The notes below the pieces were generated by a model. The model did no database searches. It saw only the letters and a list, made by a program, of their open reading frames with translations, and had not been told where the DNA came from. 64,000 nucleotides of DNA. Source: Pseudooceanicola nitratireducens (GTDB lineage: Bacteria; Pseudomonadota; Alphaproteobacteria; Rhodobacterales; Rhodobacteraceae). The position numbers and the translations under genes are program-made. Positions 15,459 through 23,588 of this stretch are shown piece after piece; position 1 is the first letter of the stretch; every line of letters begins with the position of its first letter. The stretch lies in contig NZ_FNZG01000002.1 in the NCBI RefSeq assembly GCF_900109195.1, positions 628,191-692,190 on the forward strand, read 5' to 3'.

Positions 15459-17339
15459 TCAGCCGACCGTGGCTCCGTCTTCGCGCCAGACGGCGATGAT
15501 CGCCGAGCGCGGCTTGCCCGCGCCGTCGGGCCAGGATCCGCCGGGGTGCTGGATGCCGACAAAGGCCGTCTTGCGATCCAGCGACCAGCACAGGCCCGTC
15601 ACCTCGGCCCCGTTCGGGGCGGTCAGGAAGCGGGCGATTTCGCCGGTTTCCGGGTTGCCGACCAGCATCTGGTTGTTGCCCTGACCGGCAAATTCCCCTT
15701 CGTTGCTGTCGTCGCCGTCAGTCTGGATCCAGAGCATGCCCTTGCTGTCGAAGGCCATGCCATCGGGCGAGTTGAACATGTTGCCCTCGGTGACATTTGA
15801 GGATCCGGCATAGGCGTTGTCGTAGACCGTCGGGTTGCCGGCCATGACGTAAAGATCCCAGGCGAAATCATCCGACCCGTGGTCGTCGCCCGAGGGCATC
15901 CAGCGCACGATCTGGCCATAATTGTTGGTCTCGCGCGGGTTGGGGCCGTTGACGGCGGTGTCGTCGCCACCGGCGTTCGGCTTCACGCCACGGTTCTTGT
16001 TGTTGGTCAGCGCGCAGTAGACTTCGGCGTTCAGCGGGTTGGCGGCGATCCATTCCGGGCGGTCCATGGTGGTGGCCCCGACCTTGGATCCAGCCATTCG
16101 GGCGAAGACGAGGACCTCGGCCGCGGACATGCCGGTGGTCTCGGGCGTCAGGGGCAGCCATTCGCCGGTCTGATCGTCGTTGAACCGCGCGACGTAAAGC
16201 GTGCCGTCGGACAACAGCCCGTCGGTCGGCTGGCCCTCGGCCCAGGTGCCGTTGGAGACATAGCGATAGATGAACTCACCGCGTTCATCGTCGCCCATGT
16301 AGACCACGATGCGGCCGTCGGCGGCCTGCACCATTTCCGCGTTCTCGTGCTTGAAGCGGCCCAGGGCGGTGTGTTTGACCGGCGCGCTGGTCGGGTCGGC
16401 GGGGTCGATTTCCGTGACCCAGCCGTGGCGGTGCGGTTCGTTCGGTTCCTTCGAGATGTCGAAGCGCGCGTCGTAGACCTCGTAGGCGTAGCGGGAGGAG
16501 CCGCCGATGCCATAGCGTTTCTCGCCTGCGTTCGGTTCCTTCTCGGCGGTGGTGCCGAAGTAGCCGTTGAAGTTTTCCTCGCAGGTCAGGTAGGTGCCCC
16601 AGAGCGTCTTGCCGGAACCGCAGTTGTTCATCGTGCCCTTGGGGGCCATGCCGGTGGCATCGGCATTGGTCTTGACCAAATCGGACCCGGCGGCGGGGCC
16701 GTCCATGGTCATCTGGGTTTCATGGGTGATGCGGCGGTTCAGCGGGCTGTCCTTGACGACCGAAACGCCATCCTGGGTGCCCGAGACTTCCATGACGGTG
16801 ACGCCCTGGATGTTCTTCAGCATCATGACTTCGTCGGCATTGGCGGGCGTGCCGGCCGAGGCGGCGGGCAGATTGATCTTGGGGTTGGCGTATTCCGAGT
16901 TCACGACGATGACCTGGCGGCCGTCGACCTCGAACGTCTCCATCCCGTCGGTGTTTTCGCCAAAGACCTTGTCGGACATGGCGATCGAGAGGCCGGGTTC
17001 GTCGTTATAGGCACCGTCGGCCTCGGCAAACAGCGGGTCGCCGTAGCGGACCAGGGTTTTCCACTGGTAGCCTGCGGGCACGTGGATTTCGTAATCGGTG
17101 GCGATGCCGATCGGGGCGAAGTCGAAGGCGGCAGCCTGGGCGCGGGCCGAGGTGGCGGACCCCAGAACGCCCGAGCCGAAGACCGCAGCGCCGGACCCGA
17201 AGGCCAGCACGCCGCCCAGGAAGCCACGGCGGCCGATGGCGCGTTCGACGACGGCGTCAAAGCCGTTGGCATCGGCGCGCGGGTCGCGCATCTCGTCGAA
17301 GTCGTCCCAGGAAAGATCAGAGGTGTCGTGCTTGCTCAT
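15459..17339 (-). CDS. PhoX family protein (DUF839), Tat-exported
   Basis: 626 residues. A twin-arginine motif (RR at residues 37-38, 'GRRGFLGGVLAFGSGAAVF') with a long N-terminal region and an Ala-x-Ala type cleavage site predicts export of the folded protein. The rest matches PhoX/DUF839 proteins: 'GTMNNCGSGKTLWGTYLTCEENFNGYF' (the glutamate-rich metal site region), 'HGWVTEIDP' and 'SPDGMAFDSKGMLWIQTDGD'. PhoX enzymes are calcium- and iron-dependent alkaline phosphatases; many relatives are unassigned, so phosphatase activity is inferred. No Pho box is obvious upstream. It is monocistronic on the minus strand. Confidence 0.88.
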   Translation of the reverse strand: MSKHDTSDLSWDDFDEMRDPRADANGFDAVVERAIGRRGFLGGVLAFGSGAAVFGSGVLGSATSARAQAAAFDFAPIGIATDYEIHVPAGYQWKTLVRYGDPLFAEADGAYNDEPGLSIAMSDKVFGENTDGMETFEVDGRQVIVVNSEYANPKINLPAASAGTPANADEVMMLKNIQGVTVMEVSGTQDGVSVVKDSPLNRRITHETQMTMDGPAAGSDLVKTNADATGMAPKGTMNNCGSGKTLWGTYLTCEENFNGYFGTTAEKEPNAGEKRYGIGGSSRYAYEVYDARFDISKEPNEPHRHGWVTEIDPADPTSAPVKHTALGRFKHENAEMVQAADGRIVVYMGDDERGEFIYRYVSNGTWAEGQPTDGLLSDGTLYVARFNDDQTGEWLPLTPETTGMSAAEVLVFARMAGSKVGATTMDRPEWIAANPLNAEVYCALTNNKNRGVKPNAGGDDTAVNGPNPRETNNYGQIVRWMPSGDDHGSDDFAWDLYVMAGNPTVYDNAYAGSSNVTEGNMFNSPDGMAFDSKGMLWIQTDGDDSNEGEFAGQGNNQMLVGNPETGEIARFLTAPNGAEVTGLCWSLDRKTAFVGIQHPGGSWPDGAGKPRSAIIAVWREDGATVG

Positions 17340-17492
17340 CAGGCTGGCCCTTTGGTTGGTGTGTCGCGTGCACGGGTAGTGCCGGATTGTAACGGCTTGA
17401 TCCCGGGCAGGTCACGGCTTTGCGACAGGGCGCGGAAAGCTGGGGATAAGTGGGGCAGGGGCAGGGGGCGAGGAAACGTGTGGCGCAAAGAA

Positions 17493-17521
17493 AAAGGGCC
17501 GGTCGCGGTGACCGGCCCTTT
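17493..17521 (-). terminator. Rho-independent terminator after the Bax inhibitor-1 gene
   Basis: A 12-bp perfect stem AAAGGGCCGGTC/GACCGGCCCTTT with a 5-base loop, followed on the minus strand by TTCTTTG. It lies about 35 bases past the stop. Confidence 0.82.
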
Positions 17522-17554
17522 GGCATTCATGTGTCGCGGAGTGCCCGCGCCAGG

Positions 17555-18292
17555 TTATTCGCGGTTCCCCAGCAGCTGCAGCAGGAACATGAACATGTTG
17601 ATGAAGTCGAGGTAGAGGTTCAGCGCGCCCATGATGGCGGCTTTGCCCAGCCACTCGCTGTCACCGGAGTGCGCGTGCTGCAGGTAGGTGTTCTTGATGT
17701 TCTGGGTGTCGTAGGCGGTCAGGCCCGCGAAGATCAGAACGCCGATGATCGTGATCGCGAAATGCAGCGCCGAAGAGGCGATGAAGATGTTGATGATCGA
17801 TGCGACGATCAGGCCGATCACGCCCATGATCAGGAAGGTGCCCATGCCGGACAGGTCCTTCTTCGTCACGTAGCCGTAAAGCGACAGACCAGCAAAGGCG
17901 ATGGCGGTCACCAGGAAGACCTGCGCGATCGAGAAGCCGGTGAAGGCCTGGAAGATCCAGGCCATCGACAGGCCCATGACGGCGGCGAAAGCGTAGAAGA
18001 ACAGCTGTGCGCCGGCGGCGGACAGGCGGTTGATCATCGCGCCGAAGGCAAAGACCATGATCAGCGGGGCGAACATGACGATCCAGCCCAGGATGTTGGG
18101 GCTGAGGGTCACGGGATCGCGGAAGACCGACAGAAGCGCGGGCGAGGTGCCGACGGCCCAGGCCACGAGGAAGGTCAGAACCATGCCCACGGACATCGTG
18201 CCGTAGACCTTGTTCATGTGGGCGCGCAGACCTGCGTCAATGGCCGCAGAGCGTGTGCCTGCCGCAGCGCGCATAGTGTTGTATTCAGCCAT
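17555..18292 (-). CDS. Bax inhibitor-1/YccA family membrane protein
   Basis: 245 residues with about seven transmembrane helices. The conserved C-terminal signature 'FAGLTAYDTQNIKNTYLQ' contains the aspartate used for proton or calcium sensing in the family, and 'DFINMFMFLLQLLGNRE' is the usual end. Family members are calcium-leak or stress-response membrane proteins; the E. coli relative YccA interacts with FtsH. The Shine-Dalgarno GGAGG five bases before the ATG lies in an unusual inverted repeat (see the leader entry). Transcription ends at the terminator at 17493-17521. Confidence 0.92.
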   Translation of the reverse strand: MAEYNTMRAAAGTRSAAIDAGLRAHMNKVYGTMSVGMVLTFLVAWAVGTSPALLSVFRDPVTLSPNILGWIVMFAPLIMVFAFGAMINRLSAAGAQLFFYAFAAVMGLSMAWIFQAFTGFSIAQVFLVTAIAFAGLSLYGYVTKKDLSGMGTFLIMGVIGLIVASIINIFIASSALHFAITIIGVLIFAGLTAYDTQNIKNTYLQHAHSGDSEWLGKAAIMGALNLYLDFINMFMFLLQLLGNRE

Positions 18293-18297
18293 TCAAG

Positions 18298-18371
18298 CCT
18301 CCGATACTGAAACTCATGTTCCGGATGGAACTTTTCCATCTCAATATCGGAGAGCCGGGGGCCGTTTTCAA
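18298..18371 (-). promoter_or_regulatory. Promoter and structured leader of the Bax inhibitor-1 gene
   Basis: On the minus strand CTCCGATATTGA (18341-18352) pairs with TCAGTATCGGAG (18299-18310) over 12 positions with a single U-G pair, and the second arm contains the GGAG of the Shine-Dalgarno. Inside lies a 7-bp hairpin, GATGGAA-AAG-TTCCATC (18324-18340). A promoter-like TTGAAA (18366-18371), 17 bases, GATATT (18343-18348) overlaps the first arm; CTTG...CCGATAT also resembles an alphaproteobacterial heat-shock promoter. If transcription starts further upstream, the structure would mask the ribosome binding site; if it starts from this promoter, the repeat acts in DNA. Confidence 0.5.
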
Positions 18372-18400
18372 GGTTGGGGAAGGGCCTTGAGCGAAGATTT

Positions 18401-18613
18401 TCACTTCAGCCAGTTGCAGGGCACGTCCCAGACCGGGCGGGTTGCTTCACGCTTTGCCTGGGTCGCGTCGATCCCGATATCTTCCAGCGCGCGGGCGTCC
18501 AGATCGGCCAGCGCCTGACGCGAACGGGACAGCGCCAGCAGGGAGAGGGTCGTGCCGATCAGGGAAAAGGACCGGGAGAGACCGAGGGAAGCGGAGCGGG
18601 AGAGCGAAGCCAT
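18401..18613 (-). CDS. DUF1127 (YjiS-like) small protein
   Basis: 70 residues from the ATG at 18613, where AAAGG lies upstream. The C-terminal DUF1127 motif is 'RQALADLDARALEDIGID' with the following 'A-x-x-E-A-x-x-P-x-W' end, the arginine-rich small-protein family found throughout Rhodobacterales. Members have been tied to small-RNA handling and phosphate or stress adaptation in other alphaproteobacteria; the role here is unknown. It is divergent from a LysR gene that may control it and lies just upstream of the Bax inhibitor-1 gene, in the same direction. Confidence 0.82.
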   Translation of the reverse strand: MASLSRSASLGLSRSFSLIGTTLSLLALSRSRQALADLDARALEDIGIDATQAKREATRPVWDVPCNWLK

Positions 18614-18737
18614 GGGGGCAACCTTTCTATTCGTGATGATTTCGAGCGTTTGCATAATTCATGTTGATGTATATGGTTGAGTGTGATCATTATTGGAAAT
18701 GAATGTTTCTGACTTGTTTCATCACGGAGATTGATGG

Positions 18738-19637
18738 ATGCGAAATCTCGACATGACCGCCCTGCGCAGTTTCGTGGCCGTGGCCGACCATGGTGGCGTC
18801 ACCCGGGCTGCGGGCGTGTTGAACTTCACCCAGTCCGCTGTCTCGATGCAGCTGAAAAGGCTTGAGGAAATGCTGGGGCTGTCGCTGCTGGACCGGACCA
18901 CGCGGAAGATCGCGCTGACGGCCGAGGGCGAGCAGCTTCTGGGCTATGCGCGGCGGATCATCGACCTGAATGACGAAGCCATGTCGCGCATGACCAGCGA
19001 CGTTTTCGAAGGCGAGATCGTCATCGGCGTGCCGCATGACATCGTCTATCCGGTGATTCCCAAGGTGCTGAAGCGGTTCAACGCGGAATTCCCGCGGATG
19101 AAGGTGCAGCTGATCTCGGGCTATACCTCGAAGCTGAAGACGGATTTCTCGAAGGGGTTGGTGGACCTGATCCTGACGACCGAAACCGCGCCCGGCGGCG
19201 ATGTCGAGGTTCTGGACGAACGTCAGCTGTGCTGGATCTGCGCCCCCGGTGGCACCGCCTGGCGGCAGCGGCCGCTGCGCTATGCTTCGGCGCGGACCTG
19301 CCTGTTCCGGGTCGAGGCACTGCGCGCTCTGGAAACGGCCGGAATTGACTGGGAAAGCGCGGTCGAGACGGACCAGGACCGCACGGTCGAGGCGACGATT
19401 TCCGCCGATTTGGCTATCGGGGCCATGCTGGAAGGCACGGTGCCGACGCAGCTGGATACCGTGACCCACAACGGGGAATTGCCGGATCTGGGCGTGCTGC
19501 AGATCTGCATGTATTCGCAGGATCGCGGGTTCATGCAGGTGATCGAACGTCTGAAGACCCTGTTGCGTGCCGGGTTCAGCGGCAACGATTCGCTGCCCCT
19601 GCAGGGTGATCGAGAGCTGAAGGTGGTCGCCTCCTGA
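18738..19637 (+). CDS. LysR family transcriptional regulator
   Basis: 299 residues. The N-terminal winged helix-turn-helix ('LRSFVAVADHGGVTRAAGVLNFTQSAVSMQLKRLEEMLG', residues about 9-47) is typical, followed by the substrate-binding domain starting near 'EGEIVIGVPHDIV'. The gene is divergent from DUF1127 across a 124-base AT-rich gap, which is the usual place for a LysR operator. GGAG eight bases upstream supports ATG 18738. The effector is unknown. Confidence 0.9.
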   Translation: MRNLDMTALRSFVAVADHGGVTRAAGVLNFTQSAVSMQLKRLEEMLGLSLLDRTTRKIALTAEGEQLLGYARRIIDLNDEAMSRMTSDVFEGEIVIGVPHDIVYPVIPKVLKRFNAEFPRMKVQLISGYTSKLKTDFSKGLVDLILTTETAPGGDVEVLDERQLCWICAPGGTAWRQRPLRYASARTCLFRVEALRALETAGIDWESAVETDQDRTVEATISADLAIGAMLEGTVPTQLDTVTHNGELPDLGVLQICMYSQDRGFMQVIERLKTLLRAGFSGNDSLPLQGDRELKVVAS

Positions 19638-19698
19638 CCGGTGGCGACCCGTTTCGGGAGGGGTCCTTCCGTTCTGCGCCTTCGCACAGGTCGGCGCC

Positions 19699-20658
19699 TT
19701 AGATGTTGATGATCACCTTCCCGGTCGATGCGCGGGATCGCAGCAGGTCCAATCCCTCGGCGGCCTGATCCAATGGCAGGCGATGGCTGATATGGGGCTG
19801 AATGCGCCCCTTGGCGGCCCAGTCGAATAGAACTGCCAGGCTATCGGTCACGATCTTCGGGCGGAATTTCAGATAGCCGCCCCAATAGAATCCCAGAACG
19901 TCGATATTCTTGACCAGCAGGTGATTGGCGGGGATCTGCGGCACGTCCCCCGAGGCATGGCCGATTGCCAACAGCCGCCCTTCGGGTTTCATGGCGCGGA
20001 AGGCGGCGCGGAACGGGTCCCCTCCGACGGCGTCATAGACCACGTCGGCACCGCCCAGGGCCTTCAGTTTTTCGCGCAGCTCCGGGTCGGTGGCGTCCAG
20101 CAGGTGATCCGCGCCGGCCTGCTTGGCGACTTGCAGCTTTTCCTCGCCCCGGGCGACCGCGATGACCTGCGCGCCCATGAGATGCCCCAGTTCCACAGCC
20201 GTCAGGCCGACGCCCCCGGCTGCGCCCAGCACCACAAGGGTTTCGCCGGGTTGCATCCGCGCCTTGTGATCCAGCGCCACATGCGATGTGCCATAGGCCA
20301 CCTGCAGCGCCGCGGCGGTGTCGAAATCGATGGCCTCGGGCAGGATCACGACGCGATCCGCGGCAAAGATCCCATAGTCGGCCAGCCCGCCCGAGCCGCC
20401 GAATACCGCAACCCGCTGACCGGGTTCAAAACCGGCCACATCGGGCCCCAGGGCATCGATCGTTCCGGCGACCTCCATTCCCAATGTGAAGGGCGGTGTC
20501 GGCGTGTCCTGGTATTTTCCCTTTACCATCAACAGATCCGCGAAGTTCAATCCGCAGGAGGCAATGCGGATCCGCACCTGACCGGGGCCGGGAGTGGGGA
20601 TCTCGCACTCGGTCAGTTCGGGGGGCTGGTCGAGGGCGGTCACTTGAAAGGCGCGCAT
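19699..20658 (-). CDS. NADPH:quinone oxidoreductase family protein (zinc-independent MDR)
   Basis: 319 residues from the ATG at 20658 (AAGGAA eight bases upstream); the frame extends 75 bases further but without family similarity. The N-terminal GroES-like domain ('PGPGQVRIRIASCGLNFADLLMVKGKYQ') lacks zinc ligands, and the nucleotide site 'VLGAAGGVGLTAVELGHLMGAQVIA' is the AxxGxxG form of quinone reductases. The family reduces quinones or enones with NADPH. It ends convergently with the LysR gene and is divergent from the XRE regulator gene, 306 bases away. Confidence 0.87.
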   Translation of the reverse strand: MRAFQVTALDQPPELTECEIPTPGPGQVRIRIASCGLNFADLLMVKGKYQDTPTPPFTLGMEVAGTIDALGPDVAGFEPGQRVAVFGGSGGLADYGIFAADRVVILPEAIDFDTAAALQVAYGTSHVALDHKARMQPGETLVVLGAAGGVGLTAVELGHLMGAQVIAVARGEEKLQVAKQAGADHLLDATDPELREKLKALGGADVVYDAVGGDPFRAAFRAMKPEGRLLAIGHASGDVPQIPANHLLVKNIDVLGFYWGGYLKFRPKIVTDSLAVLFDWAAKGRIQPHISHRLPLDQAAEGLDLLRSRASTGKVIINI

Positions 20659-20964
20659 GTCTATTCCTTGATTGATTCGAACGCTTTTCTGACGGCGGAT
20701 TGAAATTTGTGCAAATTCTGAGTGGACGAACAATCACTTTAAGAATTAAAGACTGTTGCCAGTTGTAATCTAAAGTATAGGTTTGCCCCAACGTCACTTT
20801 CCGCCACTCAGGGCTAATTTACTTGCGCGTAACCCAGATGATGCTAACGTAATGCAGCCCATCAGGGGTTGTCGGGAACGTGTTTGCAACCAGCGGTGGA
20901 TTTTTAGACTAAACTGTAAGCACTATTTTTGTTTTCCCCATATGGTAGTTCGAGGAGACGCGTG
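20659..20964. other. 306-base AT-rich divergent intergenic region
   Basis: No gene is evident. The segment is much more AT-rich than its surroundings and must hold the promoters of the quinone reductase (minus) and the XRE regulator (plus). A symmetric element CTTTAA-GAA-TTAAAG lies at 20737-20751. Near the regulator, TTTAGACTAAACTG and a T-rich tract precede GAGGAG (ribosome binding site, 20952-20957). I could not assign specific factors. Confidence 0.5.
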
Positions 20965-21330
20965 ATGACGCACCCAGTTGATGTACATGTCGGAAAAAGG
21001 ATTCGTCACCGCCGGTGGCTGGTCGGCATGACTCAGCAGCAGCTCGCTGAACGCGTCGGGATCAAGTTCCAGCAGATCCAGAAGTATGAAACCGGGGCCA
21101 ATCGCGTCAGCGCGTCGCGTCTTTGGGACATCGCCGATGCGCTGGAAGTGCCGGTGAACTTCTTCTTCGAAGGCCTGGACGAGGAAAACCCGCGTCAGGC
21201 AACGGGCATCCCCGCCGATATCATGGGCGACAAGGAAGCACTGGATCTGGTGCGGTCTTACTATGCCATCCCCGAGGCGCAGCGCCGCCGCCTGTTCGAA
21301 CTGGCCCGCGTCCTTAGCGACGTCGCCTGA
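20965..21330 (+). CDS. XRE family helix-turn-helix regulator
   Basis: 121 residues. The Cro/CI-type helix-turn-helix covers 'IRHRRWLVGMTQQQLAERVGIKFQQIQKYETGANRVSASRLWDIADALEV' (about residues 12-62), followed by 'PVNFFFEGL' and a C-terminal helix of about 50 residues. This compact type is conserved in single or few copies across alphaproteobacteria, where relatives act in cell-cycle or stationary-phase control. GAGGAG precedes the ATG by seven bases; a GTG three bases earlier is possible. Targets are unknown. Confidence 0.88.
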   Translation: MTHPVDVHVGKRIRHRRWLVGMTQQQLAERVGIKFQQIQKYETGANRVSASRLWDIADALEVPVNFFFEGLDEENPRQATGIPADIMGDKEALDLVRSYYAIPEAQRRRLFELARVLSDVA

Positions 21331-21454
21331 TCCGGGCGATCTGGGCCGATCCGGCTCGATCTGGCCTGACCGCAGCGAACAGACCTTGAATACCAAAGAA
21401 TCGGGCGCCCTGAGGCGCCTTTTCTATTTGGGCGGCCCGTCCTATAGCGGGATC

Positions 21455-22243
21455 ATGGACCGACAGCAGATCATCGCCACCGCTCATGAAATGGCCGACG
21501 CCGCGCGGGCGGCCATTCTTCCCCTGTTCCGGGTCACCGGGCTGGATACCACCAACAAGCTGGAAGGCGGGTTCGATCCGGTCACGGCCGCCGATCACGC
21601 CGCCGAACGCGCCATGCGCGAGGTTCTGGCGCGGCGCCGTCCCATGGACGCGATCCTGGGCGAGGAATTCGGCGCGCAAGAGGGCACAAGCGGCCTGACT
21701 TGGGTGCTGGACCCGATCGACGGCACTCGCGCCTTCATCTCGGGCACACCGACCTGGGGCGTGCTGATCGCCGTTTCTGACGACACGGGCCCGCTGTTTG
21801 GCATCGTCGATCAGCCCTATATCGGGGAAAGGTTCGAGGGCGGCTTTGGCCGGGCCACGCTGACCGGCCCGCATGGCACGATGCCCCTGCGCAGCAGTGC
21901 GACGGCCGTGCTGGCCGAGGCGAAGCTGTTCACTACCTTCCCCGAAGTCGGAACCGAGCAGGAGCGCGCAGGCTTCAACGCCGTCGCCGCCCAGGCCAAG
22001 CTGACCCGCTATGGCATGGATTGCTACGCCTATGCGCTGGTCGCCATGGGGCAGGCCGATCTGGTGATCGAGGCCGGGCTGAACGCCTATGACATCCAGG
22101 GGCCGATGGCGGTGATCGCTGCCGCTGGCGGGATCGTCACCGACTGGACCGGCGGGCCCGCACATCAGGGCGGCCGGGTTCTGGCCGCCGCAAATGCAAC
22201 GCTGCACGCCGAGGCGCTGGAGCTTCTGAAACCCTTCACCTGA
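21455..22243 (+). CDS. hisN: Histidinol-phosphatase, inositol-monophosphatase type (HisN)
   Basis: 262 residues of the IMPase fold. Metal-binding motifs are present in order: 'GEEFG', 'WVLDPIDGTRAFISGTPTWG' and 'AYDIQGPMAVIAAAGG'. The sequence fits the HisN type that hydrolyses histidinol phosphate in actinobacteria and alphaproteobacteria better than inositol monophosphatases, but the substrate is inferred. No other his gene is nearby. The start at ATG 21455 is chosen because the preceding part of the open frame lacks similarity. It ends 7 bases before the 8-oxoguanine deaminase gene, so the two may be co-transcribed. Confidence 0.85.
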   Translation: MDRQQIIATAHEMADAARAAILPLFRVTGLDTTNKLEGGFDPVTAADHAAERAMREVLARRRPMDAILGEEFGAQEGTSGLTWVLDPIDGTRAFISGTPTWGVLIAVSDDTGPLFGIVDQPYIGERFEGGFGRATLTGPHGTMPLRSSATAVLAEAKLFTTFPEVGTEQERAGFNAVAAQAKLTRYGMDCYAYALVAMGQADLVIEAGLNAYDIQGPMAVIAAAGGIVTDWTGGPAHQGGRVLAAANATLHAEALELLKPFT

Positions 22244-22250
22244 GGTCCTC

Positions 22251-23585
22251 ATGTCCGAGATCCTGATCCGCGCCGCCGACACCATCCTGACCATGGACGG
22301 GACGCGCCGCGAATTGCAGGGCGCGGACATCCGGATCCGCGACGGCATGATCGCCGAGGTGGGCACCGGGCTGCATAGCGAAGGCGAGGTCGTGCTGGCC
22401 AAGGGCTGTGTGGTGACCCCCGGCCTGGTGAACACGCATCACCACCTCTACCAGACGCTGACCCGTGCGGTGCCGGGCGGGCAGGATGCGCTTCTGTTCG
22501 GCTGGCTGCGGACGCTTTATCCCATCTGGTCGCGCTTCGGCCCGGAGGAGATGCGGATCTCGGCCCTGGCCGGGCTGGCGGAACTGGCGCTTTCAGGCTG
22601 CACGCTGACCTCGGATCATCTGTACCTGTTCCCGAACGGGTCGCGGCTGGACGACACGATCCATGCGGCGGGCGAGATCGGGGTGCGCTTTCACCCGACG
22701 CGCGGCGCGATGTCCATCGGCGAAAGCGACGGCGGCCTGCCCCCCGATGCGCTGGTCGAGCGTGAGGCCGACATCCTGAACGATTGTATCCGCGTCATCG
22801 ACGCCTTCCACGATCCGCGCCCCGGCGCGATGGTGCGCGTCGGTGTCGCCCCCTGTTCGCCCTTTTCGGTTAGCCGCGACCTGATGCGCGACGCGGCGAT
22901 TTTGGCGCGGGACAAGGGGGTGATGCTGCACACCCATCTGGCCGAGAATGACGAAGACATCGCCTATTCGCTGGAACAATTCGGCTGTCGTCCCGGCCAA
23001 TATGCCGAGGATCTGGGCTGGACCGGCGATGACGTCTGGCATGCGCATTGCGTGAAGCTTGACGGGGCCGAGATTGATTTGTTCGCCCGGTCACGCACCG
23101 GGGTCGCCCATTGCCCCTGTTCCAACTGCCGGCTGGGGTCGGGCATCGCGCCGGTCAGGGCGATGCGGGATGCGGGCGTGAAGGTGGGGCTTGGTGTCGA
23201 TGGCTCTGCCTCGAACGACGCGGCCAACCTGGTGGGGGAAGCCCGGCAAGCCATGCTGTTGCAGCGGGTCGCCCAGGGGGCCGATGCGATGTCTGCGCGC
23301 GAGGCGCTGGAGATTGCCACACGTGGCGGCGCGGATGTGCTGGGCCGCCCCGACTGTGGCCGGATCGAGTTGGGCGCGCGGGGGGATGTCGCGATCTGGG
23401 ATGTCTCGGGCGTGGAAAGCGCGGGGTCCTGGGATCCCGCGGCCCTGCTGCTGACCGGGCCGACGCGCGTGCGCGACCTGTTTGTCGAAGGGCGGCAGGT
23501 GGTGCGCGGTGGTCAGGTCACGACGATCGACCTGCCGCGGGTGGTCGAACAGGCGAACCGGCTGGCGCGGGCGCTGGCGGGCTAA
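22251..23585 (+). CDS. 8-oxoguanine deaminase (amidohydrolase superfamily)
   Basis: 444 residues. Metal ligands are visible: 'VTPGLVNTHHHLYQTLT' (His-x-His), 'VMLHTHLAEN', 'HAHCVKLD' and 'GLGVDGSASND'. 'PCSPFSVSRDLM' and 'CPCSNCRLGSGIAPV' match the subgroup of the ATZ/TRZ-like deaminases shown to act on 8-oxoguanine, giving urate. It begins 7 bases after hisN and converges with a guanine deaminase gene 3 bases away. A role in purine salvage or removal of oxidised purine is likely; related substrates such as isoxanthopterin are possible. Confidence 0.85.
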   Translation: MSEILIRAADTILTMDGTRRELQGADIRIRDGMIAEVGTGLHSEGEVVLAKGCVVTPGLVNTHHHLYQTLTRAVPGGQDALLFGWLRTLYPIWSRFGPEEMRISALAGLAELALSGCTLTSDHLYLFPNGSRLDDTIHAAGEIGVRFHPTRGAMSIGESDGGLPPDALVEREADILNDCIRVIDAFHDPRPGAMVRVGVAPCSPFSVSRDLMRDAAILARDKGVMLHTHLAENDEDIAYSLEQFGCRPGQYAEDLGWTGDDVWHAHCVKLDGAEIDLFARSRTGVAHCPCSNCRLGSGIAPVRAMRDAGVKVGLGVDGSASNDAANLVGEARQAMLLQRVAQGADAMSAREALEIATRGGADVLGRPDCGRIELGARGDVAIWDVSGVESAGSWDPAALLLTGPTRVRDLFVEGRQVVRGGQVTTIDLPRVVEQANRLARALAG

Positions 23586-23588
23586 GGC

